Part shown: in pieces, positions 43,119 to 51,544 of the stretch | Numbering within the stretch: the first letter of the stretch is position 1 | How the letters are laid out: each line of letters begins with the position of its first letter | Assembly: GCA_018396675.1 (NCBI GenBank) | Contig: JAGTQX010000003.1 | Span: forward strand, 124,001 to 188,000 | Reading direction: 5' to 3' | Source of the DNA: Candidatus Bathyarchaeota archaeon | GTDB taxonomy: Archaea > Thermoproteota > Bathyarchaeia > Bathyarchaeales > Bathycorpusculaceae | Length of the DNA: 64,000 nucleotides | The notes under the pieces: model-generated | Database searches by the model: none | What the model was told of the DNA's origin: nothing | The model's input: the letters and a program-made list of their open reading frames with translations, nothing else | Made by a program: the position numbers and the translations under genes

Positions 43119-43964
43119 TTAACCTCTCTCTAGTGACTCTGCAATGTAAACGCAGTCTTTAAAGGCTAGTGGTTCATAAGACATTCTTACAACATCAAAA
43201 CCTTCTATTAGTCCAGCATTTATAAGCATATCAACAAGCTTTTTTTCCTTTTTCGGCAAACAAACTGAAACCTCGCAGCCATCAAGTTTGTTTAAAACCG
43301 TATGCAAAAGAAGGGGTGCAACTAAGCTTTTTTCTCTTCTGCACACAAGGGGGCCTATTTCTGCGTACCAACCGTAAACTTTCGCCATAGCATAGCCTAA
43401 AATTTCCCCGTTGTCAACATAACAATAGCAAAGGTTTCCTTTTTGACTAGAAATTTTTTTCAGTAGTTTTCCGCGTGAGGCGCCAAAGTAGAATCTGTCG
43501 AAGTCTATTATTTTTTGCAAGTGGCTGCTGTCCGTTTTCTGTATGTAACTTGTTTCTTTTATCGGCAAAGCTTTCACCTTGCCGTTTAAAACCGTAAATT
43601 CGGAGTTGCGTTTGAAGCCGAGTTGCGTGTAGAAATTAACTGTCGCAGAGTAGGCGTATAAGCCGATGGTTCTCGCGCCTTTTTTTATTAGAAAATGCAT
43701 TGCGTGTTTTAATAGTGTGCTTCCTGCGCCTTTTCCGCGGTGCTTTTCGTCAACGATGACATTGCCTATCCAGCCGACTTCGTCGAAGCTTATGGCTGTG
43801 GCTGCGCCGATTCTTTCTGAGTCATGGATGAGAACAAAGCATCCTTCTGGTTCTAGGTCAAGCATAAACTTGAAGTCTTGTTCGGTTAGATTCCAGTTCA
43901 TGGTATCAGTTATCTGAACCGCAAATTCTATGTCTTCTACGCTCATTTGTTTCACACGGAACAT
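43119..43964 (-). CDS. GNAT-family N-acetyltransferase with second C-terminal domain
   Basis: A 281-residue protein, counted from ATG 43964 (MFRVKQMSVEDIE). The first 140 residues form a GNAT domain with the acetyl-CoA loop VIVDEKHRGKGAGSTLLKHAMHFLIKKGA. The C-terminal 130 residues resemble the YitH/HolE-type second domain (Acetyltransf_18): YIQKTDSSHLQKIIDFDRFYFGASRGKLL, then EILGYAMAKVYGWYAEIGPLV. A longer frame to 44273 would add 103 hydrophobic, unrelated residues and overlap the divergent gene, so I reject it. Confidence 0.85.
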   Translation of the reverse strand: MFRVKQMSVEDIEFAVQITDTMNWNLTEQDFKFMLDLEPEGCFVLIHDSERIGAATAISFDEVGWIGNVIVDEKHRGKGAGSTLLKHAMHFLIKKGARTIGLYAYSATVNFYTQLGFKRNSEFTVLNGKVKALPIKETSYIQKTDSSHLQKIIDFDRFYFGASRGKLLKKISSQKGNLCYCYVDNGEILGYAMAKVYGWYAEIGPLVCRREKSLVAPLLLHTVLNKLDGCEVSVCLPKKEKKLVDMLINAGLIEGFDVVRMSYEPLAFKDCVYIAESLERG

Positions 43965-44084
43965 AAAGCAATCACGTAAACGCGTTTTATCCAGAGCATG
44001 CAGTAGAGCATAAACTTTACTAGGATGAAACTGTGTGAAATGAAAGATAAGATGAGGAGGGCCTAAGCCATAACAGAACCGCAG

Positions 44085-44579
44085 TTGAAGGTGAAAATCC
44101 CGCGGAACGTTAAAATAACAACGCATCCTTTCACAAAGTTTTTCAAAGATTTTGAAAACGTTGATGCAGTAAAACAGATTTTTGGAGAAAAAACAAAAGA
44201 AGTTCTTAGCAACCTCCAAGTGGAGTTTGCAGGTTTTAGAGGTTACATGGGAGTAAGTGACATAGACGGCCACATGATAATTAGCGCATATTACTTAAAC
44301 AATGGCGATTTGACGGACATTTACTTGGACATAATTCATGAACTTGTCCACGTGAAACAGTTTATGGAAGGAAAGGAACTGTTCGACGACAGATACAGCT
44401 ATGTTGGTAGACCAACAGAAATTGAGGCTTACCGTCACGCGGTGGAAGAGGCGCGGAGGCTTGGTTTTGATGACGCGCGAATTTGCCAATACTTAAAAAC
44501 AGAATGGATGAGTGAAAGGGAATTAAAAAAACTTGTAAAGGCACTTAACGTCGAATATGTGCCGCCTGATAAAAGATGA
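44085..44579 (+). CDS. HELVH-motif zinc-metallopeptidase-like protein
   Basis: A 164-residue protein with DIIHELVHVKQFMEGKELF (HExxH plus a downstream glutamate-bearing helix, RPTEIEAYRHAVE), the arrangement of gluzincin or minigluzincin peptidases. It is small, soluble and alone. The TTG at 44085 has no near ribosome-binding site; the good GGAGG at 44056-44060 sits nine bases before an in-frame ATA at 44070, so the true start might be a non-standard AUA. Activity as a peptidase is inferred from the motif only. Confidence 0.72.
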   Translation: MKVKIPRNVKITTHPFTKFFKDFENVDAVKQIFGEKTKEVLSNLQVEFAGFRGYMGVSDIDGHMIISAYYLNNGDLTDIYLDIIHELVHVKQFMEGKELFDDRYSYVGRPTEIEAYRHAVEEARRLGFDDARICQYLKTEWMSERELKKLVKALNVEYVPPDKR

Positions 44580-44678
44580 AAAGTTTTGGAAAGGCTCAAT
44601 CTGCCAGATATTCAACTATATTATCATAGATATGTAAGGCGAAATAGTCTGACAGTCATTTAAGCTAGTTTTGGTGGC

Positions 44679-44936
44679 TTATTCTTCTGTTGCTCCTACG
44701 ACTTCGGCTTCTGCGAATCGGCGGCTTATTCTCGTTATTTTTATTTTTACGTGGTCTCCTGGTTTTGTTTTCGGTATGAAGGTTACTAGTCCTTGTATTC
44801 GGGCTATTCCTTCGCCTCTTCTGCTTGTTTCGGTGATGTCTACTTCGTATTCTTTGCCTATTTCAACTGGTTTTGGTGGGAAGCGTCTTTCGCCTCGGAA
44901 TTCTCTTCTTCCGCCGAATCTTCTTCTTTCTTCCAT
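44679..44936 (-). CDS. TRAM-domain RNA-binding protein
   Basis: An 85-residue protein: an Arg-rich tail (EERRRFGGRREFRGERRFPP) and a TRAM domain with GKEYEVDITETSRRGEGIARIQGLVTFIPKTKPGDHVKIKITRI. ATG 44936 is preceded by GAGGTGA at six bases. A 44984 start would overlap the OB-fold gene by 4 bp, but its extra residues look random. Stand-alone TRAM proteins bind RNA and act as cold-shock-like RNA chaperones in methanogens. Confidence 0.88.
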   Translation of the reverse strand: MEERRRFGGRREFRGERRFPPKPVEIGKEYEVDITETSRRGEGIARIQGLVTFIPKTKPGDHVKIKITRISRRFAEAEVVGATEE

Positions 44937-44980
44937 TAGTTTCACCTCGCTTATTTCGTTAAAAATTGGTGCTCCGCGTT

Positions 44981-45271
44981 TCACTCAACTGTGAGTTTTC
45001 CGTATTTTCCAACGTTCAGCTGGATTTCTCCTCTGAAGCTTGTCACGTAACCGTTTTCGACTTTAACTTTGTTGTTCACATTCACTTGGTTTATTTGGTC
45101 GTTCCAAAGTGTCAGTTTTATTGTGCCAGTTTCGTCGGCTATTATGGCAGTTGCAACCTTGTGTGTTGTATCGCTGAATCTTGAAAGCACTTCGCGTGGC
45201 GTGGATACTTCTACGACTTTGGCTTCTACGTTCACTCGCTTCATTCCGTTTCGCAGTTCATTAATTTTCAC
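44981..45271 (-). CDS. OB-fold nucleic-acid-binding protein (RPA/SSB-like)
   Basis: A 96-residue OB-fold domain: GMKRVNVEAKVVEVSTPREV, then KVATAIIADETGTIKLTLWNDQINQVNVNNKVKVENGYVTSFRGEIQLNVG, close to archaeal RPA/SSB DNA-binding repeats. It starts at GTG 45271 with GGAGG about seven bases upstream. It lies between two TRAM genes on the same strand with 15 and 44 bp gaps, so RNA rather than DNA may be its ligand. Confidence 0.85.
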   Translation of the reverse strand: MKINELRNGMKRVNVEAKVVEVSTPREVLSRFSDTTHKVATAIIADETGTIKLTLWNDQINQVNVNNKVKVENGYVTSFRGEIQLNVGKYGKLTVE

Positions 45272-45286
45272 TTTTTATCCTCCATT

Positions 45287-45571
45287 TTATTGAATTCTCT
45301 CCGCGACGGCAAATTTTCCGCCAACCGATAGAATGCGCACTTTAACGCGTTCGCCTATTTTACTGTTTGGAACAAAAATAAGGTAGCCTTGGATTCGGGC
45401 TATACCGTCGCCTCTGCTTCCAATGTCATCTATAACAACTTCTAGTTCTTGGTTTTCTTTTACAGGCGTCATGTGAAACAATGGTTTGCCAGGGTTGAAG
45501 CGCCTGCTACTTCCAAATCTTCTTGGTTTTCTCTGGATGTTTTTTGTTTTTTCTGGTAGCCTTCTTGGCAT
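45287..45571 (-). CDS. TRAM-domain RNA-binding protein
   Basis: A 94-residue protein with a basic N-terminal tail (PRRLPEKTKNIQRKPRRFGSSRRF) followed by a TRAM domain: NQELEVVIDDIGSRGDGIARIQGYLIFVPNSKIGERVKVRILSV. It is a paralogue of the other TRAM gene, sharing the GDGIARIQG core. It is the promoter-proximal gene of the TRAM-OB-TRAM operon, preceded by a roughly 95-nt leader, and its own ribosome-binding site is weak. Confidence 0.88.
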   Translation of the reverse strand: MPRRLPEKTKNIQRKPRRFGSSRRFNPGKPLFHMTPVKENQELEVVIDDIGSRGDGIARIQGYLIFVPNSKIGERVKVRILSVGGKFAVAERIQ

Positions 45572-45667
45572 ATTATTTTTTCGTCCTTATCGCGGAACCA
45601 GCCTCTTAAAGCCACAGAACCCAAGTGCTTGTTTCAGCACCGAGTTTACGGCTAAAGGCCAGTTACA
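45572..45667 (-). promoter_or_regulatory. Probable 5' leader of the TRAM-OB-TRAM operon
   Basis: The predicted transcript runs about 95 nt before the first TRAM ATG. It contains a short hairpin, GTGCT/AGCAC at 45625-45640, inside an outer AGCC/GGCT pairing (45610-45613 with 45650-45653). A leader this long is unusual among the other genes here, where leaders look short, and could allow structure-dependent control. Confidence 0.35.
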
Positions 45668-45685
45668 ACACAAACACTATTCACG

Positions 45686-45698
45686 CATATAAATATTG
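45686..45698 (-). promoter_or_regulatory. Probable TATA box of the TRAM-OB-TRAM operon
   Basis: On the minus strand the sequence reads CAATATTTATATG, containing TTTATAT, a good archaeal box A; the expected start is about 25 bases downstream, near 45667. Confidence 0.45.
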
Positions 45699-45821
45699 CT
45701 GGATTCCTCTTCTATGTTTGATGCTTATTTGTGCTTTGGCTGAAAAAAGGTAAAATAGTGTTACGGTCACGTGTTATTTGCTATTACGTCGTGCGTGAAA
45801 CATGCAAAAGAGGAGTAAAGC

Positions 45822-46559
45822 GTGCCAGAGCCAAAACCGAAGTCTTCAAAGCCGATAATCGAGTTGGCTGATGTTTACAAAGAATATATTGTTGGCACAG
45901 TATCAACAATGGCTTTGAAAGGCGTAAACTTCAAAGTGTATGAGGGTGAAGTTGTCGCTATAATGGGGCCTTCAGGCTCTGGTAAGACAACACTTCTTAA
46001 CATGATAGGTCTTCTGGATAGACCGACTAAGGGCAACGTGTTCTTCGACGGAATTGATGTTTCAAAGCTTAATGATAATATTTTGGCAAACTTGCGGAAC
46101 ACTAAATTGGGCTTTGTCTTTCAAACTTTTAACCTTGTCAACAGGCTAAGCGTTTTTGAAAATATAGAGTTGCCTCTAATACCTAAGGGAATCCCACGCA
46201 GAGTGAGAGCAGAAATGGTTAAAGAAGCGTTGGCTAGGGCTGGCGGTGAGGAAAGTTGGCTTCGAAAGAAACCAAATCAGCTTTCCGGAGGACAACAACA
46301 ACGCGTTGCCATCGCAAGAGCTATCGTTGGAAAACCCATCGTTGTGCTCGCCGACGAGCCTACAGGAAACTTGGACAGAGGTTCAGCAAAAATGGTTGTT
46401 GAGACATTTCTGAATCTGAACAAATCGGGACATACCATAATTGTTGTAACACACGACCCGGAAGTTGCTAACTGCACAGAAAAAATATATGTGATTAGAG
46501 ACGGTGAGATTACAGGTGAGTTCGCGCCTAATAAGGCAGAGTCGCTTATAAATAAGTAA
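45822..46559 (+). CDS. MacB/LolD-type ABC transporter ATP-binding protein
   Basis: A 245-residue ATPase. Walker A is GPSGSGKTT, the Q-loop is LGFVFQTFNLVNRLSVFENIELPL, the signature is LSGGQQQRVAIARAI, Walker B is VVLADEPTGNLD and the switch His is in VVTHDPEV. VSTMALKGVNFKVYEGEVVAIMG is typical of the MacB/LolD/FtsE group. It starts at GTG 45822 after GAGGAG. It is first in a three-gene operon with a large extracellular protein and an FtsX-like permease. Confidence 0.93.
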   Translation: MPEPKPKSSKPIIELADVYKEYIVGTVSTMALKGVNFKVYEGEVVAIMGPSGSGKTTLLNMIGLLDRPTKGNVFFDGIDVSKLNDNILANLRNTKLGFVFQTFNLVNRLSVFENIELPLIPKGIPRRVRAEMVKEALARAGGEESWLRKKPNQLSGGQQQRVAIARAIVGKPIVVLADEPTGNLDRGSAKMVVETFLNLNKSGHTIIVVTHDPEVANCTEKIYVIRDGEITGEFAPNKAESLINK

Positions 46560-46589
46560 TAAAATCCAAAATACTGGAGCGTTAAAAAC

Positions 46590-49088
46590 ATGATAAAAAT
46601 TAAAAAAATTCTGACTCTTACACTAACATTCACGTTGCTTTTGCAAATTATTTTTCTAGTTCCACAGAAAATTTTAGGAGACGCTTCTCAAGATTTCAAC
46701 ATAGTTGACATTAACGTGTGGTCATCGGCCGGCACAGCCAAGATATATCCTGGCAGTAAACGCGTAGAATTAAAAGTTGAGACAGTTTATTTGAACGGCA
46801 CCTCTGCTGAAAACGTGGTTGGCCACCTTAACATCACGTTTGATGGTTTTAGTTTCAGTTATGGAAGCAGTGCATATTCGCAGGCGCAACTGCTTAATGG
46901 AAGCATCGCCAAAGAGGTCAACCTAGGCACACATGTCACATTTGAATATTTACTTGACATTTCCGACGATTTGTCTCCAGGCTCTTATAATTTGATATTT
47001 AGCCTGAACATAACGTATGTGAAAGAAGCCTCATTAACTTACGAGGTTCACCAGAATGAATTAACAATTGAAGTTTCGCCTTACCCCCAAATCTCTTTAA
47101 GGGTTGTTGACGCTTATTTCTCGCCAGCCGCCTATCCAGGATCTGTTGACACGAGCCTTTACATGATACTGGAAAATAATGGCGATAGCACAATCAGGGC
47201 AGCGCATTTTAACATTACTCTTCCTGAGGGTTTCACTGTTAAAAATCCGCGGGCAAGCACTGGACTCGTTAACAAGGGAGACCGTTTCACTTTAACATTC
47301 ACGGAAGTTTCTATACCATTAAACGTTCAAATAGAGGCATATAACGTGACTGTTTACGCTGACTTTAGTGCACAAACGGATGACAGCGTATCCTACAGCA
47401 ATTCCACATCTTTTACTGTTCCAGTTATGGTGGAAAGCCCGCCTCCAGAAGAACCAATCATGGTGGCAAACGTGAACACACTATACAATGGAGAACCTGC
47501 TCCGCTGCTCCAATCTGCCAGAGGCGTTGTTTTGCGAGTTTACCTTATTAATAGGCTTCCAGACACCATAAGCACAATAATTGTAAATGCAATTCTTCCA
47601 GAAGAAATTACGGTTAGAGGGATTTCTGGAACATACATTAATGGGATGGGACCGGGCGGCACATGTTTTGTTGACTTAACAGTAGATGTTGACCCGGAAA
47701 TGGAAATAGGAAGACACAATTGCTCGTTGAATGTAACCTACCTTAGAATAGCTTCTGGTTCTTCATTCCTTATGAGTCAAACTTTGCGGTTCCAGATAAA
47801 TGTTGAAAGCCGCCATAGCATCATCGACGACAATTCAGCCATAGAAATTGTGGATGTAAGATGGTATGAAGGCTCCGTTGGACCCTACACTTATGGTGCT
47901 CACCTAATAGTTCTCGTAAGAAACGTTTACATCGACGGTCTCCATGGAGCTGTGCTTGAACTTGACCTGCCAGAAGGGATATACAACTCCGTAGACAACT
48001 CCAGCCGCGCTAAAGCCACACCATTATCAGTGCAGCTTCAACTATCACAACCGCTGCAAGCACAAGACCTTGCGGAGATTTTAAATGCCTTTTTGAACGC
48101 GCAGATAGCCAGTCCAGCACAGGTTTACGGCAGAGGAGACATCCTAACCTTCATGTTCAGCCTCAACTTGTTCGATATTGCTAATCAGACCTACACTTTT
48201 GAGGGACGCCTATACTACATTGACGCGTGGGGCGGCAATAGGGAAATCCAATTAACGGTTCCCGTGACGATGCTTGGAAGAACAGAGTACATCCAAATAA
48301 TTATGGATAGCAGCATAAGCGTTAGAAGCAGATACGTTAACACTTCGTTGACGCTTATTAACTGCGGAAGCGCGCCAGTATATGACGCTTACATTGTGGT
48401 TTCTCCTTATCAAACAACGCCAATACTCATCGCTTCTCCAGCGGTAAACTACATTAAAAAGATAAGCCCGCAAGAAAGCTGCCAAATACCGTTAAATTTA
48501 GCATATAACCCACTTGGTTTCTACTCCCAAACCGGTGGAGCAGCTTCAATAACTTACGGGCCTGTACCTTTCATGGTTTCAATAATTTATAGGGATATAA
48601 GCGGCTACTCACGCACATTCAATAACTCCGTAACCGTAACCGTCGAGCCATTCATAGAACTCTCCATAAAAAACATCAGAGCAACAGGAAAAAACGCTTC
48701 CTCAACAGTAACGGGAATAATAATAAATTACGGATCCACTGTAGCCCGTTGCGTTGAGACACAACTGAAAATCGGCGAGACCGAACAGTCCTCTTTTATA
48801 GGTGACGTAGATCCAGGTTCAGAAATCGCCTTTAGAATTGACATTAACAAATACAACGAAACTGCTGTTTTGACGCTGAAATACCTTAACGCGTTTAACG
48901 AAGAGGAAACAAAAGAAATCAATGTGAGTATTACATTGCAGGAGGAAACGCCATCTACGACGCCAGAGACTGAGCAATGGCCATTAGAAAGGTGGATCAT
49001 AGTTGCGGGCGTCATCGTATTCCTTGCGGTGTCAACTTTGATTATCTATAGAATGATGAAGAAAACTAAGCTGCAAACGAATCAATAA
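46590..49088 (+). CDS. Large extracellular beta-rich protein of the ABC exporter (COG1361-like)
   Basis: An 832-residue protein: a signal peptide (IKKILTLTLTFTLLLQIIFLV), about 770 residues of repeated Ig-like/CARDB-type beta domains with many N-glycosylation sequons, then one C-terminal span (WIIVAGVIVFLAVSTLIIYRM) and a basic tail. COG1361-type S-layer-related proteins often lie between the ATPase and permease genes of archaeal MacB-like transporters. It probably forms the outer part of the complex, holding substrate or the S-layer. The spacing to the permease gene is 19 bp. Confidence 0.85.
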   Translation: MIKIKKILTLTLTFTLLLQIIFLVPQKILGDASQDFNIVDINVWSSAGTAKIYPGSKRVELKVETVYLNGTSAENVVGHLNITFDGFSFSYGSSAYSQAQLLNGSIAKEVNLGTHVTFEYLLDISDDLSPGSYNLIFSLNITYVKEASLTYEVHQNELTIEVSPYPQISLRVVDAYFSPAAYPGSVDTSLYMILENNGDSTIRAAHFNITLPEGFTVKNPRASTGLVNKGDRFTLTFTEVSIPLNVQIEAYNVTVYADFSAQTDDSVSYSNSTSFTVPVMVESPPPEEPIMVANVNTLYNGEPAPLLQSARGVVLRVYLINRLPDTISTIIVNAILPEEITVRGISGTYINGMGPGGTCFVDLTVDVDPEMEIGRHNCSLNVTYLRIASGSSFLMSQTLRFQINVESRHSIIDDNSAIEIVDVRWYEGSVGPYTYGAHLIVLVRNVYIDGLHGAVLELDLPEGIYNSVDNSSRAKATPLSVQLQLSQPLQAQDLAEILNAFLNAQIASPAQVYGRGDILTFMFSLNLFDIANQTYTFEGRLYYIDAWGGNREIQLTVPVTMLGRTEYIQIIMDSSISVRSRYVNTSLTLINCGSAPVYDAYIVVSPYQTTPILIASPAVNYIKKISPQESCQIPLNLAYNPLGFYSQTGGAASITYGPVPFMVSIIYRDISGYSRTFNNSVTVTVEPFIELSIKNIRATGKNASSTVTGIIINYGSTVARCVETQLKIGETEQSSFIGDVDPGSEIAFRIDINKYNETAVLTLKYLNAFNEEETKEINVSITLQEETPSTTPETEQWPLERWIIVAGVIVFLAVSTLIIYRMMKKTKLQTNQ

Positions 49089-49107
49089 AAACAGCGAGGA
49101 TGCGTAA

Positions 49108-50319
49108 TTGCTCGCGGATTTTTTTAGACTTTCGCTAAAGGCTCTAAGCGAAAGAAGAACTAGGGCAGCTCTAACGATAATAGGCATAGCTATTGGTCCG
49201 TTGGTTCTCGTTATGATGAGTTCGGTTGTTGGAAGCTACTCAAACTACATAGAAGAAAGGATAACATCTCTGGGACAGAACGCCATTGCGGTGTTTCCCA
49301 CAGAAAATTATCAACTTGACGAAGAAGACTTGAGTTATATCAGAACCATCAACACAATCAGCAGAGCAGAACCATTTTACAACACGCAGGGCATTTTAAA
49401 AAGAGGCTCAGAAGACCTTAAGGTGTCAATATTTGCTGTTGATTATGACTTACTTTTTGACGCTATAGGAAGCTTACAAATTAGAGAAGGTTCAGTTCCA
49501 TCGGAATCCAACATAATCTATTCCATCATAGGCCGAAAAATAGCCTACAAGGATAACGAGAAGTACTTTGGTTTAGAAGACATCTTGACGGTCACAATAC
49601 CAAAAATTGAAGGCGGGAAAATAACTGGAAAGAAAACTGTGAACGTGGTTGCAGGAGCCATCCTTGAAGAGTATGGCGGCGCCTTAATAGTTGATCCCGA
49701 CTCAACGGTGTTCATGTGCCTCGAAGCAGGCAGAAGACTTTTAGGCTTAAACAAGTGGTCCGGAATACTTGTTTTGGTCAGCGACCCAGCAGACGTTAAG
49801 CCAACCGTTTCCGCTTTAAGACAACATTACGAGGAAAAGGTTCAGATAATCGCTTTCAGTTCAATAGCTGAAGCAATATCCAGCGTTACTGGGGCGATAA
49901 ATTTCATTAACTTTTCAACTTCGCTTTCCGCCTTCGCCGTCGCTGTTGCCGGAGTAGCAGCCACAATGATAACTTCGGTGATGGAGCGCACGAGAGAGAT
50001 AGGCGTAATGAAAGCCATCGGATACAAGAGTTCTCAAATACTGCTCATGATTCTTCTAGAGTCAATAGTGATGAGTCTTGTCGGCGGAACCGCTGGAATC
50101 TCCATGGGCGTGGCAGGCGCCTACGTGCTTTCATCACAAGGCTTCACAATCGGCGGGATAGGCGAAAGCGGACTTACACTACAATTAAACCCGTTGATAA
50201 CCCCTGCGCTAATAATTCAAACATTGTCACTTACCATGCTGATAGGACTGATTGGCGGAGTGCTTCCAGCCTACAGAGCCTCCAAAATACCGCCAGTAGT
50301 AGCCCTAAGATACGAATAA
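49108..50319 (+). CDS. MacB/FtsX-family ABC transporter permease
   Basis: A 403-residue permease with one N-terminal span (TRAALTIIGIAIGPLVLVMMSSV), a large extracellular MacB-PCD-like domain of about 220 residues, and three C-terminal spans (TSLSAFAVAVAGVAATMITSV; ILLMILLESIVMSLVGGTAGI; LTMLIGLIGGVLPAYRASKIPPV). RTREIGVMKAIGYKSSQIL is the coupling motif of FtsX permeases. The final AYRASKIPPVVALRYE is typical. It starts at TTG 49108 after GAGGATG. Confidence 0.93.
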   Translation: MLADFFRLSLKALSERRTRAALTIIGIAIGPLVLVMMSSVVGSYSNYIEERITSLGQNAIAVFPTENYQLDEEDLSYIRTINTISRAEPFYNTQGILKRGSEDLKVSIFAVDYDLLFDAIGSLQIREGSVPSESNIIYSIIGRKIAYKDNEKYFGLEDILTVTIPKIEGGKITGKKTVNVVAGAILEEYGGALIVDPDSTVFMCLEAGRRLLGLNKWSGILVLVSDPADVKPTVSALRQHYEEKVQIIAFSSIAEAISSVTGAINFINFSTSLSAFAVAVAGVAATMITSVMERTREIGVMKAIGYKSSQILLMILLESIVMSLVGGTAGISMGVAGAYVLSSQGFTIGGIGESGLTLQLNPLITPALIIQTLSLTMLIGLIGGVLPAYRASKIPPVVALRYE

Positions 50320-50330
50320 AAAATGCAAAA

Positions 50331-51494
50331 TTAGAAAGCCAAGAAACTTTCGACAAATATAGCGATGAAATATGCTATAAAGGCCATGAAGAAGCTAGTG
50401 AACCATGAAAGTTCTGTAACTGAACGAATAGCAAGCATGCAAAGTGCGACCGTCCATATTAAAACGCCTACTTGGACACAGGTGTAAACCAGGTTTACAA
50501 CCCATATCTCATCCATAATCTGATTGTAGGCGCGTTCAAACTCGCCGGGCACTCCTCCCATTAATTTAAATGAATAATTTATTGTTGGAAGTGTTGAAAA
50601 TGCGGCGGTGTTGATTAATGCTTGAACAAACATAGTTATTAGTGCGAATCCAACCAAGATTAAAGTGACGCGCCAAACCATTGTAGCCTTGAAAACCTTG
50701 GATAAGGCATAGATTATTCCACTAATGATAACCCATCTAACAAAAAACTGCATAAGCGAAGAAGCAGCGTAACCAGCAATGTAAGAGGCAACATCTTCCG
50801 CGTAAGGCTTATAGATACCGCCGAAAAACAAGCCGTCAATTAGAACTCGTATATTTGATGTTTGGTTCCACATGAACGTTAACATTAAACCCGTTATATT
50901 CGCCCAGTCGGCCGAGCCACCGTCGATTTGCCAGTCTCCATCCATTGCAAGAGGGATAGTTAAATTATTCCAAACGCTCGTTGTAGTGTTGGCAAATTCA
51001 CCTGTTATGTCACGGTAAAAATTGGCTGAGGTAAACGCGGAATAAAGTCGCAGCGTGACGCTCTCTGGAGGAGTGCTTGGATTTGCCAATTTGACTCTTA
51101 AATAAAGAGTAGTGTAACCACCTTGGCTTGAACAGTTTATAGAGCCTATATCTTGCAGTTCCAGAGTTAATGTGTCGTTGTCATTCGCTGAAAAATCTAT
51201 GCTTCTATTGCCGTAATAATTTCCAGCAATGTAATCGGTGAAATTCTCCGTTGGAGTAAATCCGTTAATGGATTGCCACTTGGTACTGTTTTCAGTCCAC
51301 TCGTCCAAAAGAGTTGCGGAAGGCACCGTGTCCTCAATGTATGTTTTGGTTGCGAGAAAATAGGCGGAGCCTAAATTTGCAGCTACAAAAAGAACCAATA
51401 TTAGTATTGGCCCAGTGTATTTTGGGTTTTGCGCAACTTCTTTGAGGGTTTCACGGGGCGCGTAAATAATTTTGAATATTCCGTACGCAAACAA
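50331..51494 (-). CDS. YIP1-like membrane protein with an inserted extracellular domain
   Basis: A 387-residue protein. The N-terminal PRETLKEVAQNPKYTGPILILVLFVAANLG and four or five further spans resemble YIP1-family membrane proteins. Between spans 1 and 2, about 200 residues (about 45-245) form an extracellular beta-rich insert with YTTLYLRVKLANPSTPPESVTLRLYSA, similar in style to carbohydrate-binding jelly rolls, with several sequons (NDT, NCS, NTT, NLT). Function unknown. It converges on the ABC permease gene. Confidence 0.75.
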   Translation of the reverse strand: MFAYGIFKIIYAPRETLKEVAQNPKYTGPILILVLFVAANLGSAYFLATKTYIEDTVPSATLLDEWTENSTKWQSINGFTPTENFTDYIAGNYYGNRSIDFSANDNDTLTLELQDIGSINCSSQGGYTTLYLRVKLANPSTPPESVTLRLYSAFTSANFYRDITGEFANTTTSVWNNLTIPLAMDGDWQIDGGSADWANITGLMLTFMWNQTSNIRVLIDGLFFGGIYKPYAEDVASYIAGYAASSLMQFFVRWVIISGIIYALSKVFKATMVWRVTLILVGFALITMFVQALINTAAFSTLPTINYSFKLMGGVPGEFERAYNQIMDEIWVVNLVYTCVQVGVLIWTVALCMLAIRSVTELSWFTSFFMAFIAYFIAIFVESFLAF

Positions 51495-51544
51495 TAGCTT
51501 ATGCTCCGTGCATATTTTGTTTAGGCTTGTTTATTAATGGTTCG

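Noticed and set aside
43965-44273. N-terminal extension of the GNAT protein by 103 residues
   Set aside because: The extra stretch is hydrophobic and Cys/Phe-rich, overlaps the divergent HELVH gene, and is unlike any acetyltransferase; ATG 43964 gives a normal N terminus.
44981-45271. OB-fold protein as the genome's replicative SSB
   Set aside because: It is a single small OB domain without a C-terminal acidic tail or zinc finger, and sits in an RNA-binding operon; the DNA role cannot be supported from here.
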